Assembly (NCBI GenBank): GCA_029204225.1 | Contig: CM055102.1 | Span: 11,359,245 to 11,423,244 of the forward strand | Length of the DNA stretch: 64,000 nucleotides | Direction: 5' to 3' | Source: Diphasiastrum complanatum | Lineage: Eukaryota; Streptophyta; Lycopodiopsida; Lycopodiales; Lycopodiaceae | Shown: positions 1-10,890 of the stretch, in pieces | How positions within the stretch are numbered: the first letter of the stretch is position 1 | How the letters are laid out: every line of letters starts with the position of its first letter | Translations under genes and position numbers: made by a program | Notes under the pieces: generated by a model | The model's database searches: none | What the model was told of the DNA's origin: nothing | What the model saw: the letters and a program-made list of their open reading frames with translations, nothing else

Positions 1-941
1 ACAATCTAGGAATCAAGAAACATACATTACTTGATGTCTAAATTATCCAAGAACATCAAGAACTAGAATGTCAAGAATATGCAAGATTTACACCACATTC
101 TAGCCTCTATAGTTTACTTGAATGCTGATTTCTACAAGATTCCACAAGCAAGAATTGAAGCTAATCCACAACCAAGCAAGAACAAGAAACAAGAATCTAG
201 TTAATTCACAAGCAAGGAATCAAGCATGCTCATAGAAACATCACTCAAGATCATTGCCATGAACAAGGAGCTTAGTGATCTTCAAGAACTCGTGGAGGAT
301 CCTCTTTATAACTTGAAAATACAATCAAAAGCTCTCTCACAAGAGAGAGGGGCCCTTAAATAAGCAACAAGGATGCCCATGTGGAGCCCATGTGGCAATT
401 CCACTAAATTAGAAATTACATGTGGAATTTGCCCTTCCACTAGAGGTCACCGTCAAAAGGTGGCTCACTCTTACTATTTTAAGGGGGATCTACATTTATT
501 ACAACTATTCAAGAAAATGTTACTAGCTCCTACATGGTCATTCCTTCTTTGGGATACACCACGTAGGCTCACATAGTAAATCACTATCTTCCTAGCTAGT
601 ATTTCTTCGGCTCTCACGCTCGGCTCTCAGCTTCTTCTGCTCTCTTCCTTCTGAGACCTCCTCGGTCATGGGTGAGAGATAACTTATGTCTTCAGCTTGG
701 TTCGGTACTAGAGAATCGGCTAACATTATTCACCCATAATCTGTTGAAGGACCCACTGCAACACCGGTGATGTCTTCCGCTTGGCACTTGGAAAAGCATG
801 GATTTTTGTTCGCTTCCATAAAATCAGGTGCTTATATCCGCAAAATTTATTCGTCAAAATTGGAAGTTCCTCAATTGGCCGCTACATACCAGCCCTCTTG
901 AGCACTTCTTGTGAATCTTGTTCGCTTCGTCGTCGCGCCGT
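1..941. other. Unassigned AT-rich DNA, CAAGAA-rich at the left edge
   Basis: I see no supported gene here. The first 220 bases are rich in CAAGAA/CAAGCAAG-type words, as in untranslated parts of retroelements. A CTCTCTCACAAGAGAGAG inverted repeat lies near 333-350. No LTR pair, primer site or conserved protein motif was found. The short ORFs at 373-576 and 781-1083 have no recognisable content. Confidence 0.4.
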
Positions 942-2775
942 CTATTTTCGCTCGCACATCTTAAGGCCCAGGGCTTCAAAAACTTGGAAGCGGAGATTAC
1001 TTCTGAAATTAAGGGGCCCCAGATATTCTCTTATTTTTTCTACGAAGCCCATTTCCTGCCAGTCTTCCACCATGGTCACATAGCGTGACAACATGAGGGC
1101 CGCTATGTAGTATAGCCTGGCCATCATCTCATGGTCTTCTTCTGATTGGAGGGCTGTGTTTGGGTTGATCCTAATGGGATCCAAACCTCGATCCCAGAAA
1201 CATTCTTGTTGCATCAGGAAGGCCATGGATCTACAATACTCGGCACTTTCCTGCACGCAGAGATCGGCACTTGACTTGTATTTGTGCCCGAAGTCTAGTA
1301 ACTGTAGCCTCAGATTATCCGAGGAGTTTCTCTCTATAATTTTCGGAATGACTGGCCAGTTTACTATCTCCACTTGAGGCTTTTCCACTGGCCATGGGAT
1401 TCTGCATTTGAGTGGCATGTAAAAAGGATCCACTCGCTTCCATGCCGGTTCCTTCAAATATTCCTGGAGTCGCCTGCTATCCTTTAGGACTTTGCTCCGC
1501 CACTCTAGCTGCGGTTGTAGTGCGGCAACTATATCGGCCCTGGTGGAGTATTGGCTTGATCAATGTCTTCTTTGCCGCCCCTCATATTGGGAGGGTATTT
1601 TCTTTCAAATCGCTCTGATTCCCTTGTATCAGCCAACTTACTTCTAGGCCGGGTAGGAGAAGTTGTCCTACACGGCTGGGGTGGCCTTGCCAAATAATCA
1701 TCAAGGGCCTTGGTGCCCGTGTCTTTCTCTTTTGCTCGTTCGCTTGTCGACGGCTCACCTGCACCCATGTCTAGCCTGGGCAAGAATCTTCTTGTCTCCG
1801 GTTGGTCAGCCAAGAAGTCATCGTCGGCTCCAATGTCTGTGTTAGTTTTCGGAAGGTCGTGGATGGAGTGATCTGGGGAGAGAGGTGCGGGGGTGAACGT
1901 TTTAGGAGGAGGCGGAAATAATAAGTTATACGCAGCCACGGGGGAGTGGAGTTGTTAGAGGAACTCGTCTCGTCGGGCTTTGTGATTGTCAGCTGGACCT
2001 TTTGATGGGCCCATTATTTGACTAGGAGGTGATGAAGAAAGAGGAGATGGAAGAATTGGGTAAGTTGGAATGAATGTTTCAGAGAAATTAAATGTGGAGT
2101 AGGAGGAAGGGTTAAAGGTGGGAGGGGGTCGGAGAAAGCTCATGGAAGCAGCACCGGCTCTCTGGCCACCCGATCCTGAGCTACCGTTTGATCGGTGAAT
2201 TTGTCCGTCCTAATTCCCTGTTCCATCATTCTCATCATCATCTCGTGGCTTCGTTACGTAAGCACCTGCTTGGGCCTTGCACACCGTGTCCCATAATTGT
2301 TCACCTTGTCCAAGACTTGTTGTAGGGCCTTCGTTGTTTCTTCAAGCTACTTATAGGACTCTAGGATGATCTTCTCTTGTTTCGCCACAATGTTTTCAAA
2401 ATTCTTTTTATCGGCCTCTCGCTCTTGGATCAGCCTTATGTATTTCTCCATTCGGATGGCCGAGGCCTATGGGGCCTGGATTTGAATGTCCTCGGGCTTG
2501 ATTGGAGGAGCATTGACTGTCATTGCACCCGATGATCCATCTCGTACTTGGTTGATTTGGACCATCTAGTGCTTCAGTTGCTGCTGGACCTCTTCCAAGA
2601 TGGTTTTCTGCCCAGTCATCACAGATCTGCTTTCTGCCACCTCTTTTTTTTTTTCTTTGGCCATCCTTTGATATCGTGCAATCTCTTGGTCTTGATGCTG
2701 GAGCTTGCTCTCTAGAACTTGATGTTGGCTCACCAACCAATTCATGTGGTAGCTCGTTTCAGATAGGCCAATCAT
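942..2775 (-). pseudogene. Decayed coding region of unknown family, possibly retroelement gag-like
   Basis: Several minus-strand reading frames follow one another and look like one protein broken by frameshifts. At 2775-2566 there is a Gln/Glu/Lys-rich helical stretch with coiled-coil character. It is followed by a Pro/Ser-rich stretch near 2143-1955, then an acidic and basic linker at 1939-1529. A 171-codon frame at 1457-942 comes last and is rich in aromatic residues (for example MQQECFWDRGLDPIRINPN). The frame at 1457 can be read upstream past its Met into the 1529 region, so that Met is probably not the true start. I recognise no family. The coiled coil, the Pro-rich linker and the retroelement neighbours suggest an accessory or gag-like ORF, but that is inference. 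Confidence 0.4.
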
Positions 2776-3049
2776 TGAGCGTTGGGCTGCTTCAGTGAGC
2801 TTTTCAGGGTTAGAGAGGATTGGGTACTGATCTGGGGTGTGGGATGGTGAGGCTAAACCAAAAAATAGGTGTGGTGTTAGAACTGCAGATGGAGGTGGAG
2901 GTGGAGGTGTCTGACTTCTTCATGGCTGCTTTCCCTTTTCTGGTTCGTCATCGCTTATCTCCATCAGGTTCGCAGCATCAAAATATTGAGATGTATCTAA
3001 TATGTGGACTTGTTGGGCCTGGGCTGTTCCCGTGTCTTGGGGACTGGAT

Positions 3050-4484
3050 ATCTTGGGAGACTTTGCAAAAGGTCTATGAATCCAAGAGCTAAACTAGAAT
3101 GTTAGCTTTGAAGAATCAAATCTATAGAAGCTATCAAAAGAAAGGAGAGAGTGCACATACTTTTGTCCTAAGAGTAAAGGAATTGAACAAAGAGCTAGCC
3201 TTTATAGGTGACCCTATCAAGGATGAAGAGCTTGTTCAACTCATATTGAATGGACTAAGCTTTGAATTTGACAATTTGGCTCAGGGATATGCAATTATGG
3301 GTAAGCTACCCATACTTGAAGAACTCCAAGGCACACTCATGGTCGAGGAATCAAGAAGGAGCCAAATGCAAGAGAGGATGGATAGGCTTTCCATCCAAGG
3401 TGGAGATGACCAAGATCTCTTCACCAAAGACAAAGGCAAGTCCAAAGGCAAAGGATCAACATTCAAGAAGTCTACAAAGTTTGAAGATCAAGAAGGACCC
3501 TCAAAGGCATCTCCATCAATCACCAAAGTCAAGAAGGACAAATCAAATGTGAAGTGCTACTATTGTAGCAAGATGGGGCATTATGCCTCGGAATGCCTCA
3601 AGAGGAAGCAAGATCAAAGCCAAGCCAACATGAGCAAAGAGGAGGAGGAGGAAAGTTCACATGAGGACTCTCTCATGATGTCCATATTTTATTCAACAAG
3701 CTTCAAAGGAGAAAATCCTTGGTGGATTGACTCGGGTGCTAGTTCACACATGACTAGTAAAAGGGAGTTTTTCTCTTCTCTCTTATCTTATGATGGACCT
3801 ATGAAGTCTATCTATACAGCAAATGATGAAGCTTGTAAGATTGAAGGAGTTGGTAGCATTCCCCTTTGCTTAGGATCTTCCAAAAAGATCAACATAGAAG
3901 GTGTTTTGTACATTCCTACAATAACAAAGAATCTACTAAGTGTTGGCCAAATGGTAGACAATGGTTTCAATGTTGACTTTGCTTCAAATGAATGTTTCAT
4001 CAAGAAGAAGGGTAAGATAGTGGCTAAGGGCACTAGACTTGGCAAACTTTATAAGCTGGATGCATTTGTGGATACTAATGTTGTCATGTTGGCCGAGAAG
4101 AGCAAGATATCTACCTTTACTTTATGGCACAAAAGACTTGGTCATGTCAACTCGGGTTCCATGGAGGCTATGATCAAGGAGGAGTATGTTTTAGGCCTAC
4201 CAAGGTCTATTGGGAAGGAAGACAAGGTTTGTGAAGCTTGTGCCTTATCCAAGGCACATAAGAAGGTGTTTCCTAACTCCATCACAAAGTCATCTCATCC
4301 TCTTGAACTCATACACTCGGATGTGCACATTGCTAGCACCAAATCTAATGGAAGTTCATCCATGTTTTTAACCTTCATTGATGACTACTCAAGATATTGT
4401 TGGGTGTTCTTACTTTCCTTCAAGTCTCAAGTATTTGATACTTTTGTAAAGTTCAAGTTGTTTGTGGAAAAGCATTTGAGCTGA
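3050..4484 (+). mobile_element. Copia-1: Ty1/copia gag-protease-integrase fragment
   Basis: This is an open copia polyprotein segment. The long frame begins at Met 3099, but homology starts upstream (WETLQKVYESKS, then a stop at 3090), so the true start is lost. Domains run in copia order: gag C-terminal half (residues 1-150), a CCHC zinc knuckle CYYCSKMGHYASEC (about 153-166), the protease motif DSGAS (about 211), the pre-integrase zinc region WHKRLGHV with CEAC (about 342-380), and the start of the integrase core with HSDVH and FIDDYSRYCW (about 406-435). It stops abruptly at 4484, losing the rest of integrase, reverse transcriptase and RNase H. It abuts an oppositely oriented copia gag fragment, so the break is a rearrangement or nested insertion. 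The frame is unbroken for 461 codons, suggesting moderate age. Confidence 0.9.
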
Positions 4485-4733
4485 AGTACAATCTCCTACC
4501 TCTCTTAAGAGTTCATTTGCAACATTCATTTTTATGCAATGTAGTGCAACATTGCACCTCTTGATGTATTTGGCTTTTTCTTGAGGATGAATAGGTTCAC
4601 CCTCCTTACCATTTACAATTTCCATCAGATCTTGCATGATCATGATAGATTCCATTCTAACTTTCCATATGGAATAGTTAGTTTTGTTGAGCCTTTCATT
4701 AGTATCCAAAAGATATGCATTTATAGATGCCAT
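4484..4733 (-). pseudogene. Copia gag N-terminal fragment
   Basis: Starting at Met 4733 this reads as a classic copia gag N-terminus. It opens MASINAYLLDTNERLNKTNY, continues with SIWKVRMESIMIMQDLMEIV, and ends near LREVGDCTSAQMLFHKQLEL. The pattern (short lead, N-Y-x-x-W-K/R-x-x-M) is typical of copia gag (UBN2-like). Homology ends near 4484, where the next codons belong to the opposite-strand Copia-1. The MNVANELLREV segment recurs in another decayed copia piece near 19.5 kb, so the family has more than one copy here. Confidence 0.75.
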
Positions 4734-5519
4734 CTAGTCTCCTAATCAAGGACTTGACACAAATGAAGGTTACTTCTATTGATTTGATTGAAGGTCTATC
4801 TTAGGGACCTGAAAAGATCAGTAATAGACTTCCTATAAAGATCTAAGAATGATCTCTAACAAAATCAAATCATAGAATACTAGAAACAATGCACTTGCTT
4901 GATTGAAGTAGACAATACTAGTAGAATTGTCCCTCTTTCTATAAAAAACATTAAAGCTTCCAAATGATCTGATCAAGAGTGAATTTCAGCAACCTAATAT
5001 ACTTTCAAAATCACTTGTAAAAGATCTAAATGGAACTTAATGAGGATGCAACACAATCTATTATCCAATCACAAACAAAAAATGATCAAAATTGATGAAA
5101 AATTGATCTAATTTGGTGCATAAGTCAAGAAATGGTTGGACTGAACCTAAATCACTTTAGGAGGTGTCTACTACACCTTAGAACAGCCTTGAAGAGTCCC
5201 CAAAACTCTGACCTTCCCTCTCCTTGAATGCTAGAAAGCCTCCTCTATAAAATCACCTCCAAAACTCGCTTAGAAATCAATGCTTGGAGCAAGCAAAACT
5301 TGCTATCTTGGTAATGTGAATTGAATTCAACTTTGCCTCTGGTTTTAGACACCTAAACACCTGCAAATGAAGTCACACAACACCAATCTCCAATGTATTT
5401 GACTCACTTTGAGTTCTAGAATCAATACTAGATGCTAAGATCCAATCTACACAAGATTTAGATCAAAAATTGTGATCAAATTGAATGAAAACCAAGGATT
5501 TAGCTCATTTCAGCCTTTA

Positions 5520-5532
5520 GGCTCTGATACCA
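5520..5532 (-). other. Copia primer-binding site (initiator tRNA-Met type)
   Basis: The minus strand reads TGGTATCAGAGCC, complementary to the 3' end of initiator tRNA-Met and the usual primer site of plant copia elements. It lies immediately inside the LTR end. Confidence 0.85.
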
Positions 5533-6213
5533 TTAAAAATTAAAGCAAATAATGATCCTAAAACACTTGAAATGATGAGGGAAACAATAGATTATGATTT
5601 CATAAGATTAGCACAAGTTGAAACATCAAAATCCATCAAAAATCTATGCTTGAACCTCACTAAATGGCCCAAATCCTTGAAGAAGACTTCACACGTGTGA
5701 AAGTACGGCCTCCCACAGTCTGAGTACTGTACACCAGACCTACATTCAATCCTATAATCATTAGTAATCACAAGTACTCAAACAATTATGAACATAGAGA
5801 GCAATTGCATCATTATGAGAGAAAAAACATGAAATTGCTTGATTGATTTTGGTGAGATGTCATCACCTATATATACATGATCCATCACGGTTTTGGGCAG
5901 GTATGAGTAGCCCTAAACCTATCCCTAATGCTAATTTTGGTGGATCTTTCATCCCTACCAAGTTAGGGTTGGAATCTTGGAGATCCCTCAACAATGCAAA
6001 AATTACAAAAAATAGCTCATATTTTTTCTCCCTTGTATCTAAGCATAATTTGGACTCATTCCAAAGGTTCTAACACTTAGGTCTACTTGAGAACATCCTT
6101 ATGAATGGAATCCTATGCTATTTGGCACGTGTGACAAGCCACATCATGACCATCTAACTATTTACAAGTCATATGACCAAAACTAGTCAAGCTAGAATTG
6201 TGAATTTTTAACA
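5533..6213 (-). repeat. Copia-2 5' LTR
   Basis: The LTR runs on the minus strand from TGTTAAAAATT at 6213 to AATTTTTAA at 5533, right against the primer site. These ends are short inverted repeats of each other, although the final CA is not preserved. Length is 681 bp. A CTATATATA stretch near 5869-5877 could be the TATA region. Confidence 0.65.
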
Positions 6214-7167
6214 AAAAGCACAGAATTCTCAACATTCTGCGAAGAACAGGGGATTGAACACCAGTTCACTCCTGCATACACACCAGAATACAACGGTGTG
6301 ACAGAAAGAAAAAACAGAACGCTAGTCGAAGGAGCCAGATGCATGATGGCACAGACTCAATTTTCAGGTCAATTATGGGCCGAGGCAATAGTTGCAGTTG
6401 TACACCTGCAGAACAGATCTACAACGACAGCGTTGGAGAACAAAACACCATACGAAATGTGGATAGGCAGAAAGCCTGATCTGTCATACATACGAGTGTT
6501 TGGATGTGCAGCATACAAGCACATTCCAAAGAAAAAGAGAAACAAGCTCGATAACAAATCTGAACAAACAACCATGGTCAGCTACTCGAACGGAACACAT
6601 GTGTACAGACTCTACGATCCAACCACGAAGAATGTTGTTTTGAACAGAGATGTGAAGTTCGACGAGTCCACATTCCCTGGACTGAAAGATGAAAGAGGCC
6701 ATGAGATATTCACACTGCTGCCTATTCAAGAGGGAGATCGAGGACATACATCAAATCAGAATACAGAGCTGCAGATTCCAGAGCAGCAGAAGGCAGAGGA
6801 TCGACCCCACAAACAAGAAATGTTCGAGCAGCAATGAAACGAACCTCGAAGGTCAACAAGACAAAGAAGAGCTCCAGATCGCTATTCTAACAATCTTCAA
6901 TGGAGAGAAGACACGCAGTTTGAGTACTGCAACTTCACAAAAGAGCCAGCAACATACAAGAAGCTATCCAAAGTCTAGAGGGAGAATTTTGGAAGCAGGC
7001 AATGTCAGAGGAGATCGAGTCAATGAGGCAAAACGAGGCATGGACATTAGAGCCACTGCCAGAAAACAGAAAAATAGTCGACTGCAAGTGGGTGTACAAG
7101 AAAAAGCTAAAATCAGATGGCACTATTGGCCACTACAAGGCAAGGCTTGTCGCAAAGGGCTGACGAT
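6214..7167 (+). mobile_element. Copia-3: integrase C-terminus and start of reverse transcriptase
   Basis: The sequence enters mid-integrase (FCEEQGIEHQFTPAYTPEYN, then GVTERKNRTLVEGARCMM, carrying the catalytic Glu region). It continues through WAEAIVAVVHLQNRSTT and the GCAAYKHIPKKKR segment to a stop near 6835. After a frameshift the copia reverse transcriptase start follows at about 6980-7162 (FWKQAMSEEIESMRQNEAW, CKWVYKKKLKSDG, HYKARLVAKG), then a stop. The N-terminal half and the catalytic YVDD part of RT are absent. The Copia-2 LTR sits exactly at its left edge, so Copia-2 probably inserted into it. Confidence 0.85.
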
Positions 7168-7395
7168 CTTGCTCTAAAACCAAACTGACAATATAGTCGT
7201 TCTATTTCGTGTATCTCTTGGTCTTGTGTTGTGTCTCTTGATTGCTAGAATAAAATATGTTTTGTGATGCGTAGTCAAGTGTCTGGGATCCCATAAGAGC
7301 TTCTGCACGAAAAAAAAATTCAAAGACAAAAAATTGTTCGCGAATCAAAAGAGAGAGGACGAACACGAAACGAAAAAGCTTTTGCAACATAAGTT
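7168..7395. other. Flank between Copia-3 and the gypsy-1 insertion
   Basis: Non-coding A-rich sequence. Its last five bases (AAGTT, 7391-7395) are the left copy of the target-site duplication of the gypsy-1 insertion. Confidence 0.5.
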
Positions 7396-8190
7396 TGTTA
7401 GCAATTGTGCTAACACAGAGAAAATAAAAAAATAAATAAATAAATAAAACTTCGTGACATGTGTTTTGTAATACCACGTATGAGTATCTGTCAATAAACT
7501 TCAGCCATGGCATGTGTTTTGTAAGTCCATGAGTAGAAGCTTAAATAATAATAAAAAAGCTTAAACTTAGATTTAGAACTTAGACTTAGGAAACTTAAGA
7601 TTAGAAATATTTTATCTTAAGTTTTCCTAAATTAAGAAATTTGAAGTTCTAAATCCTAAGCTAGAAGCTCTAAAAAGGCTAGAAATAGATTAGTCCCATA
7701 AGTTAGTAGACACTTATGGAAGACCCTCCTTGCCATAAAAGGAGAGGTATTTGCATTGTAAACAACACTCTGGGATTATGCTAAATTGCTCTCTATTGAG
7801 ATTATCATTCTATTTCTTTGTGTTCCCATTGGAAGGTGCTTGGGCCTCCTCTTGCCTCCTTTCATTGGCTTATTGTGGCATGTTTTTATTGGTTTATTTA
7901 GTTAGCCGCAACTTATCTTTCAAACCCTCGGGGTGTTACTTTCGGTCTTAGTTTAGCAACCTTGCTAGTTGGGTTTGTCTTAGCAAGGATTTTTATTGTT
8001 GTTTCTAATTAGCTTTATTTTCGTTTTGAGCACTAGTTGGGTAAGCCTTATTGCTCTCATCCTTGTTGATTATTTTCGTATTTCCGTTGAAGCTTGTTAT
8101 AGAAACTTAAAAAGTGGACGAATCTCTACATCCCTATACTACACCCGTAAGTAGATCCAGCCACCGCACGAACCAGAAACACTTCCAACA
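7396..8190 (+). repeat. Gypsy-1 LTR1, forward orientation
   Basis: A 795-bp LTR running from TGTTAG to CCAACA, followed after one base by a primer site. It is the inverted partner of LTR2; over the 225 bp nearest the tRNA I count about six differences. Its first 20 bases are a palindrome, TGTTAGCAATTGTGCTAACA. Confidence 0.9.
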
Positions 8191-8191
8191 T

Positions 8192-8315
8192 TGGCGCCGT
8201 TGCCGGGGATCGAATCCGGGTCACCTGCATGACAAGCAGTAATACTTATACCTTGCCGGGGATCGAATCCGGGTCACCTGCATGACAAGCAGTAATACTT
8301 ATACCTATACTACAA
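8192..8315 (-). pseudogene. Reverse-transcribed tRNA-Asp(GUC) copy with internal tandem duplication
   Basis: The + strand starts with TGGCGCCGTTGCCGGGGA, the complement of the CCA-bearing 3' end of plant tRNA-Asp and a known gypsy primer site. It does not stop after 18 nt. It continues antisense through the T arm (loop TTCGATC on the minus strand), the anticodon arm (loop TTGTCAT, anticodon GTC), and the D arm into the acceptor region (minus strand TTGTAGTATAG), lacking only about four 5' bases. A 53-bp part is present twice in tandem (8200-8252 and 8253-8305). Presence of the CCA complement points to a mature tRNA template. LTR1's U5 lies at the tRNA 3' end and LTR2's U5 end at the tRNA 5' end. 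It is unlikely to be a working tRNA gene because of the duplication and missing 5' bases. Confidence 0.85.
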
Positions 8316-9122
8316 TGTTGGAAGTGTTTCTGGTTCGTGCGGTGGCTAGATCTACTTACGGGTGTAGTATAGGGATGGAGAGATTCATCCACTTTTTAAG
8401 TTTCTACAACAAGCTTCAACGGAAATACGAAAATAATCAACAAGGATGAGAGCACTAAGGGTTACCCAACTAGTGCTCAAAACGAAAATAAAGCTAATTA
8501 GAAACAACAATAAAAATCCTTGCTAAGACAAACCCAACTAGCAAGGTTGCTAAACTAAGACCTAAATTAACACTCAAAAGGTTTGAAAGATAAGTTGTGG
8601 CTAACTAAATAAACCAATAAAAACATGCCACAATAAGCCAATGAAAGGAGGCAAGAGGAGGCCCAAGCACCTTCCCTCAAGCTATGCACCTTCCAATGGA
8701 AACACAAAGAAATAGAATAATAATCTCAATAGAGAGCAATTTAGCATAATCTTAGAGTGTCGTTTACAATGCAAATACCTCTCCTTTTATGGCAAGGAGG
8801 GTCTTCCATAAGTGTCTACTAACTTATGGGACTAATCTGTTTCTAGCCTTTCTAGAACTTCTAACTTAGGATTTAAAACTTCAAATTTTTTAACTTAGAA
8901 AAACTTAAGATAAAATATTTCTAATCTTAAGTTTCCTAGTCTAAGTTCTAAATCTAAGTTTAAGTTTTTTTATTATTATTTAAGCTTCTACTCATGGACT
9001 TACAAAACGCATGCCATGACTGAAGTTTATTGACAAATACTCATACGTGGTCTTACAAAACACATGCCACAGAGTTTTTATTTTTTATTTTTTTTATTTT
9101 CTCTATGTTAGCACAGTTGCTT
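8316..9122 (-). repeat. Gypsy-1 LTR2, inverted
   Basis: An 807-bp LTR in minus orientation. Its U5 end (TGTTGGAAG on the + strand) begins at 8316, directly after the tRNA copy. Its U3 start, at about 9122, lacks the first few bases and is fused to integrase coding sequence. It forms a long palindrome with LTR1 around a 125-bp centre. Confidence 0.9.
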
Positions 9123-10890
9123 AGGTCCGACATAATCAATTCCCCATTTTTGGAAAGCTTGATCAGTGCTTACGGGGTGTAGAGGCGTGTAATCTGTTTT
9201 TTGAAAGCGTTTGGTGCATTGGCAGACATCACAAGCCTTAGTGTAATTGTGCATATCCTTGAAGAGTGTTAACCACCAAAAACTGGCTAAGAGGATTTTC
9301 TTAGCAGTTGTTTCATAAGAGAAATGGTTGGCACCAATACCTTCATGAGTGAGGAAAATTACAGAGGGTATTTCTCCTTCAGTAAGACATCGTCGGATAA
9401 TTCCATCTAACACTTGCTTGTAGAGTTGTCCTGCGATTAACGTACAAGGTTTAGTTTTGAGGACCAACGCACGTTGTTCAGGTTTAGAGAAGGAAAGATC
9501 CATCTGTCCTGGAGTTAAAAATTCGATAATTTCCTTAGCCCATACAGGTGTAGAGTCAACTTGGAAAAGGATTGCATCTGGTAAATCATCGTTGACGCCT
9601 TGATCGGGGGTAGGAAGGTCAGGGATTCGGGATAGATGGTCTGCTAAAAAATACTGAACTCCCTTACGAACCACGATCCTAAACTCAAATTCTCGTAATA
9701 ATAGGACCCATCTAGTAATACAGCCTGTGGTGCACGTCTTGTTGATGAGATACAACAGTGCTTGATGATCAGTGAAGAACGCAAAGACTTTTCCTAGAAG
9801 ATAATGGCGAAACTTCTGAACCGCATATACCATTGCCAAGACTTTGCGTTTGGTAGTGGTATAATTGACTTCAGCATGTATCAATTGTCGACTAAGAAAA
9901 CGAATTGGGTAGTCCTTTTTGAATTCTCCCGGTTGGATGAGCACTGATCCAATGGCATACTTGGATGCATCGGTATGCACATGGAATTTTTTAGAATAAT
10001 CAGGAGCCCGAAGGATGGGTGCATTGGTAAGGGCTTCTTTGAGTTGATTAAAGACGACGCGTTGTTCATCTGTCCATTTGGGAACTACAACTACTTTGTA
10101 GATTAAGTGTGCTTTGTTAGCGAAATAAAGCACCGATAGTAGTTGGCGTGGCCAAGGAAGGAGTAAACTTCACGTATCGTACACGGTTTTGATAGATTTT
10201 GAATGATAAGGACCTTTTCAGGGTCAGTTAATATGTCCTAACACAATACCATGGGTTACCCAAATCTGGCATTTTTCAAGATTGAGAGAGATGCCAAAGC
10301 GTTGACATTGGATAAAAAAAATCTCGAGCACATACAAATGGCATATTTTTTCAGAATGTGCTCCTAAATCGTCCAAGTAAACTTCTAAGGTATCGCCCAT
10401 CTGTTGAGAAAAGGCCGCTTGCATAACACGTTGGAAGGTGCTAGGAGCATTGCAGAGACCAAAGGGCACGACTTTCCAGCAGACGGTTCTCCATTTTGTG
10501 GCAAACGCGATTTTCTTCTTCAGCGATTTGGATCATATTATATCCGCTAAAGCCATCTAAGAAGGAGTAAGCCTCATCTCCTACTAGATTTTCTAAGATG
10601 GATTCTTCGAAAGGTAATGGAAAATGATCACGTTCAGTGACGACGTTAAGTTTCTTAAAATCGACACAGATGCAGAGTTTTTCATTTTTCTTGGGGATGA
10701 TGACAATTGGGGAGACCCACTCAGTATGCTCAATTCCATAGATAAATTTCGCATCTAAGAGGCGTTGTAATTCTTCTTTGATCTTGGCCTTATAGATGGG
10801 ATTGCATCTGTATGGACGACTCACAGTGGGTCTCGCACCCGGTTTAAGCGGGATACGATGCACAACTACTTGGGGTGAGATGCCTTTCAT
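9123..10890 (-). pseudogene. Gypsy-1 reverse transcriptase, RNase H and integrase zinc finger
   Basis: Minus-strand gypsy pol in three frames. RT starts at 10890 (VDFKKLNVVTERDHFPLPF, then AYSFLDGFSGYNMIQIA) and continues at 10469 (MPFGLCNAPSTFQRVMQ and the catalytic VYLDDLGAHSE). RNase H is at 10133 onward (FHVHTDASKYAIGSVLI, FTDHQALLYLI, ADHLSRIPD). The integrase HHCC finger follows (HEGIGANH ... CDVCQCTKRF). Integrase stops at GIDYVGP (about 9124), where LTR2 begins, so the catalytic Asp-Asp-Glu core is almost wholly deleted. Frameshifts near 10450 and 10200 break the polyprotein. The element could not integrate by itself. Confidence 0.9.

Larger units (their letters stand above)
4484..6213 (-). 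mobile_element. Copia-2: 5' LTR, primer site and gag start, inverted
   Basis: This is a minus-strand copia 5' end. It has an LTR (5533-6213), a primer-binding site directly after it (5520-5532), an untranslated leader (4734-5519) and the first 83 or so codons of gag (4733-4484). It is cut where it meets Copia-1. On its other side it interrupts the integrase of a third copia fragment at 6213/6214. No 3' part or second LTR was found. Confidence 0.75.

Noticed and set aside
8192-8315. A functional nuclear tRNA-Asp gene
   Set aside because: It has the CCA complement built in, lacks the first four or so bases, contains a 53-bp duplication and sits exactly at the primer site between two LTR ends. 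A reverse-transcribed primer copy explains all of these.
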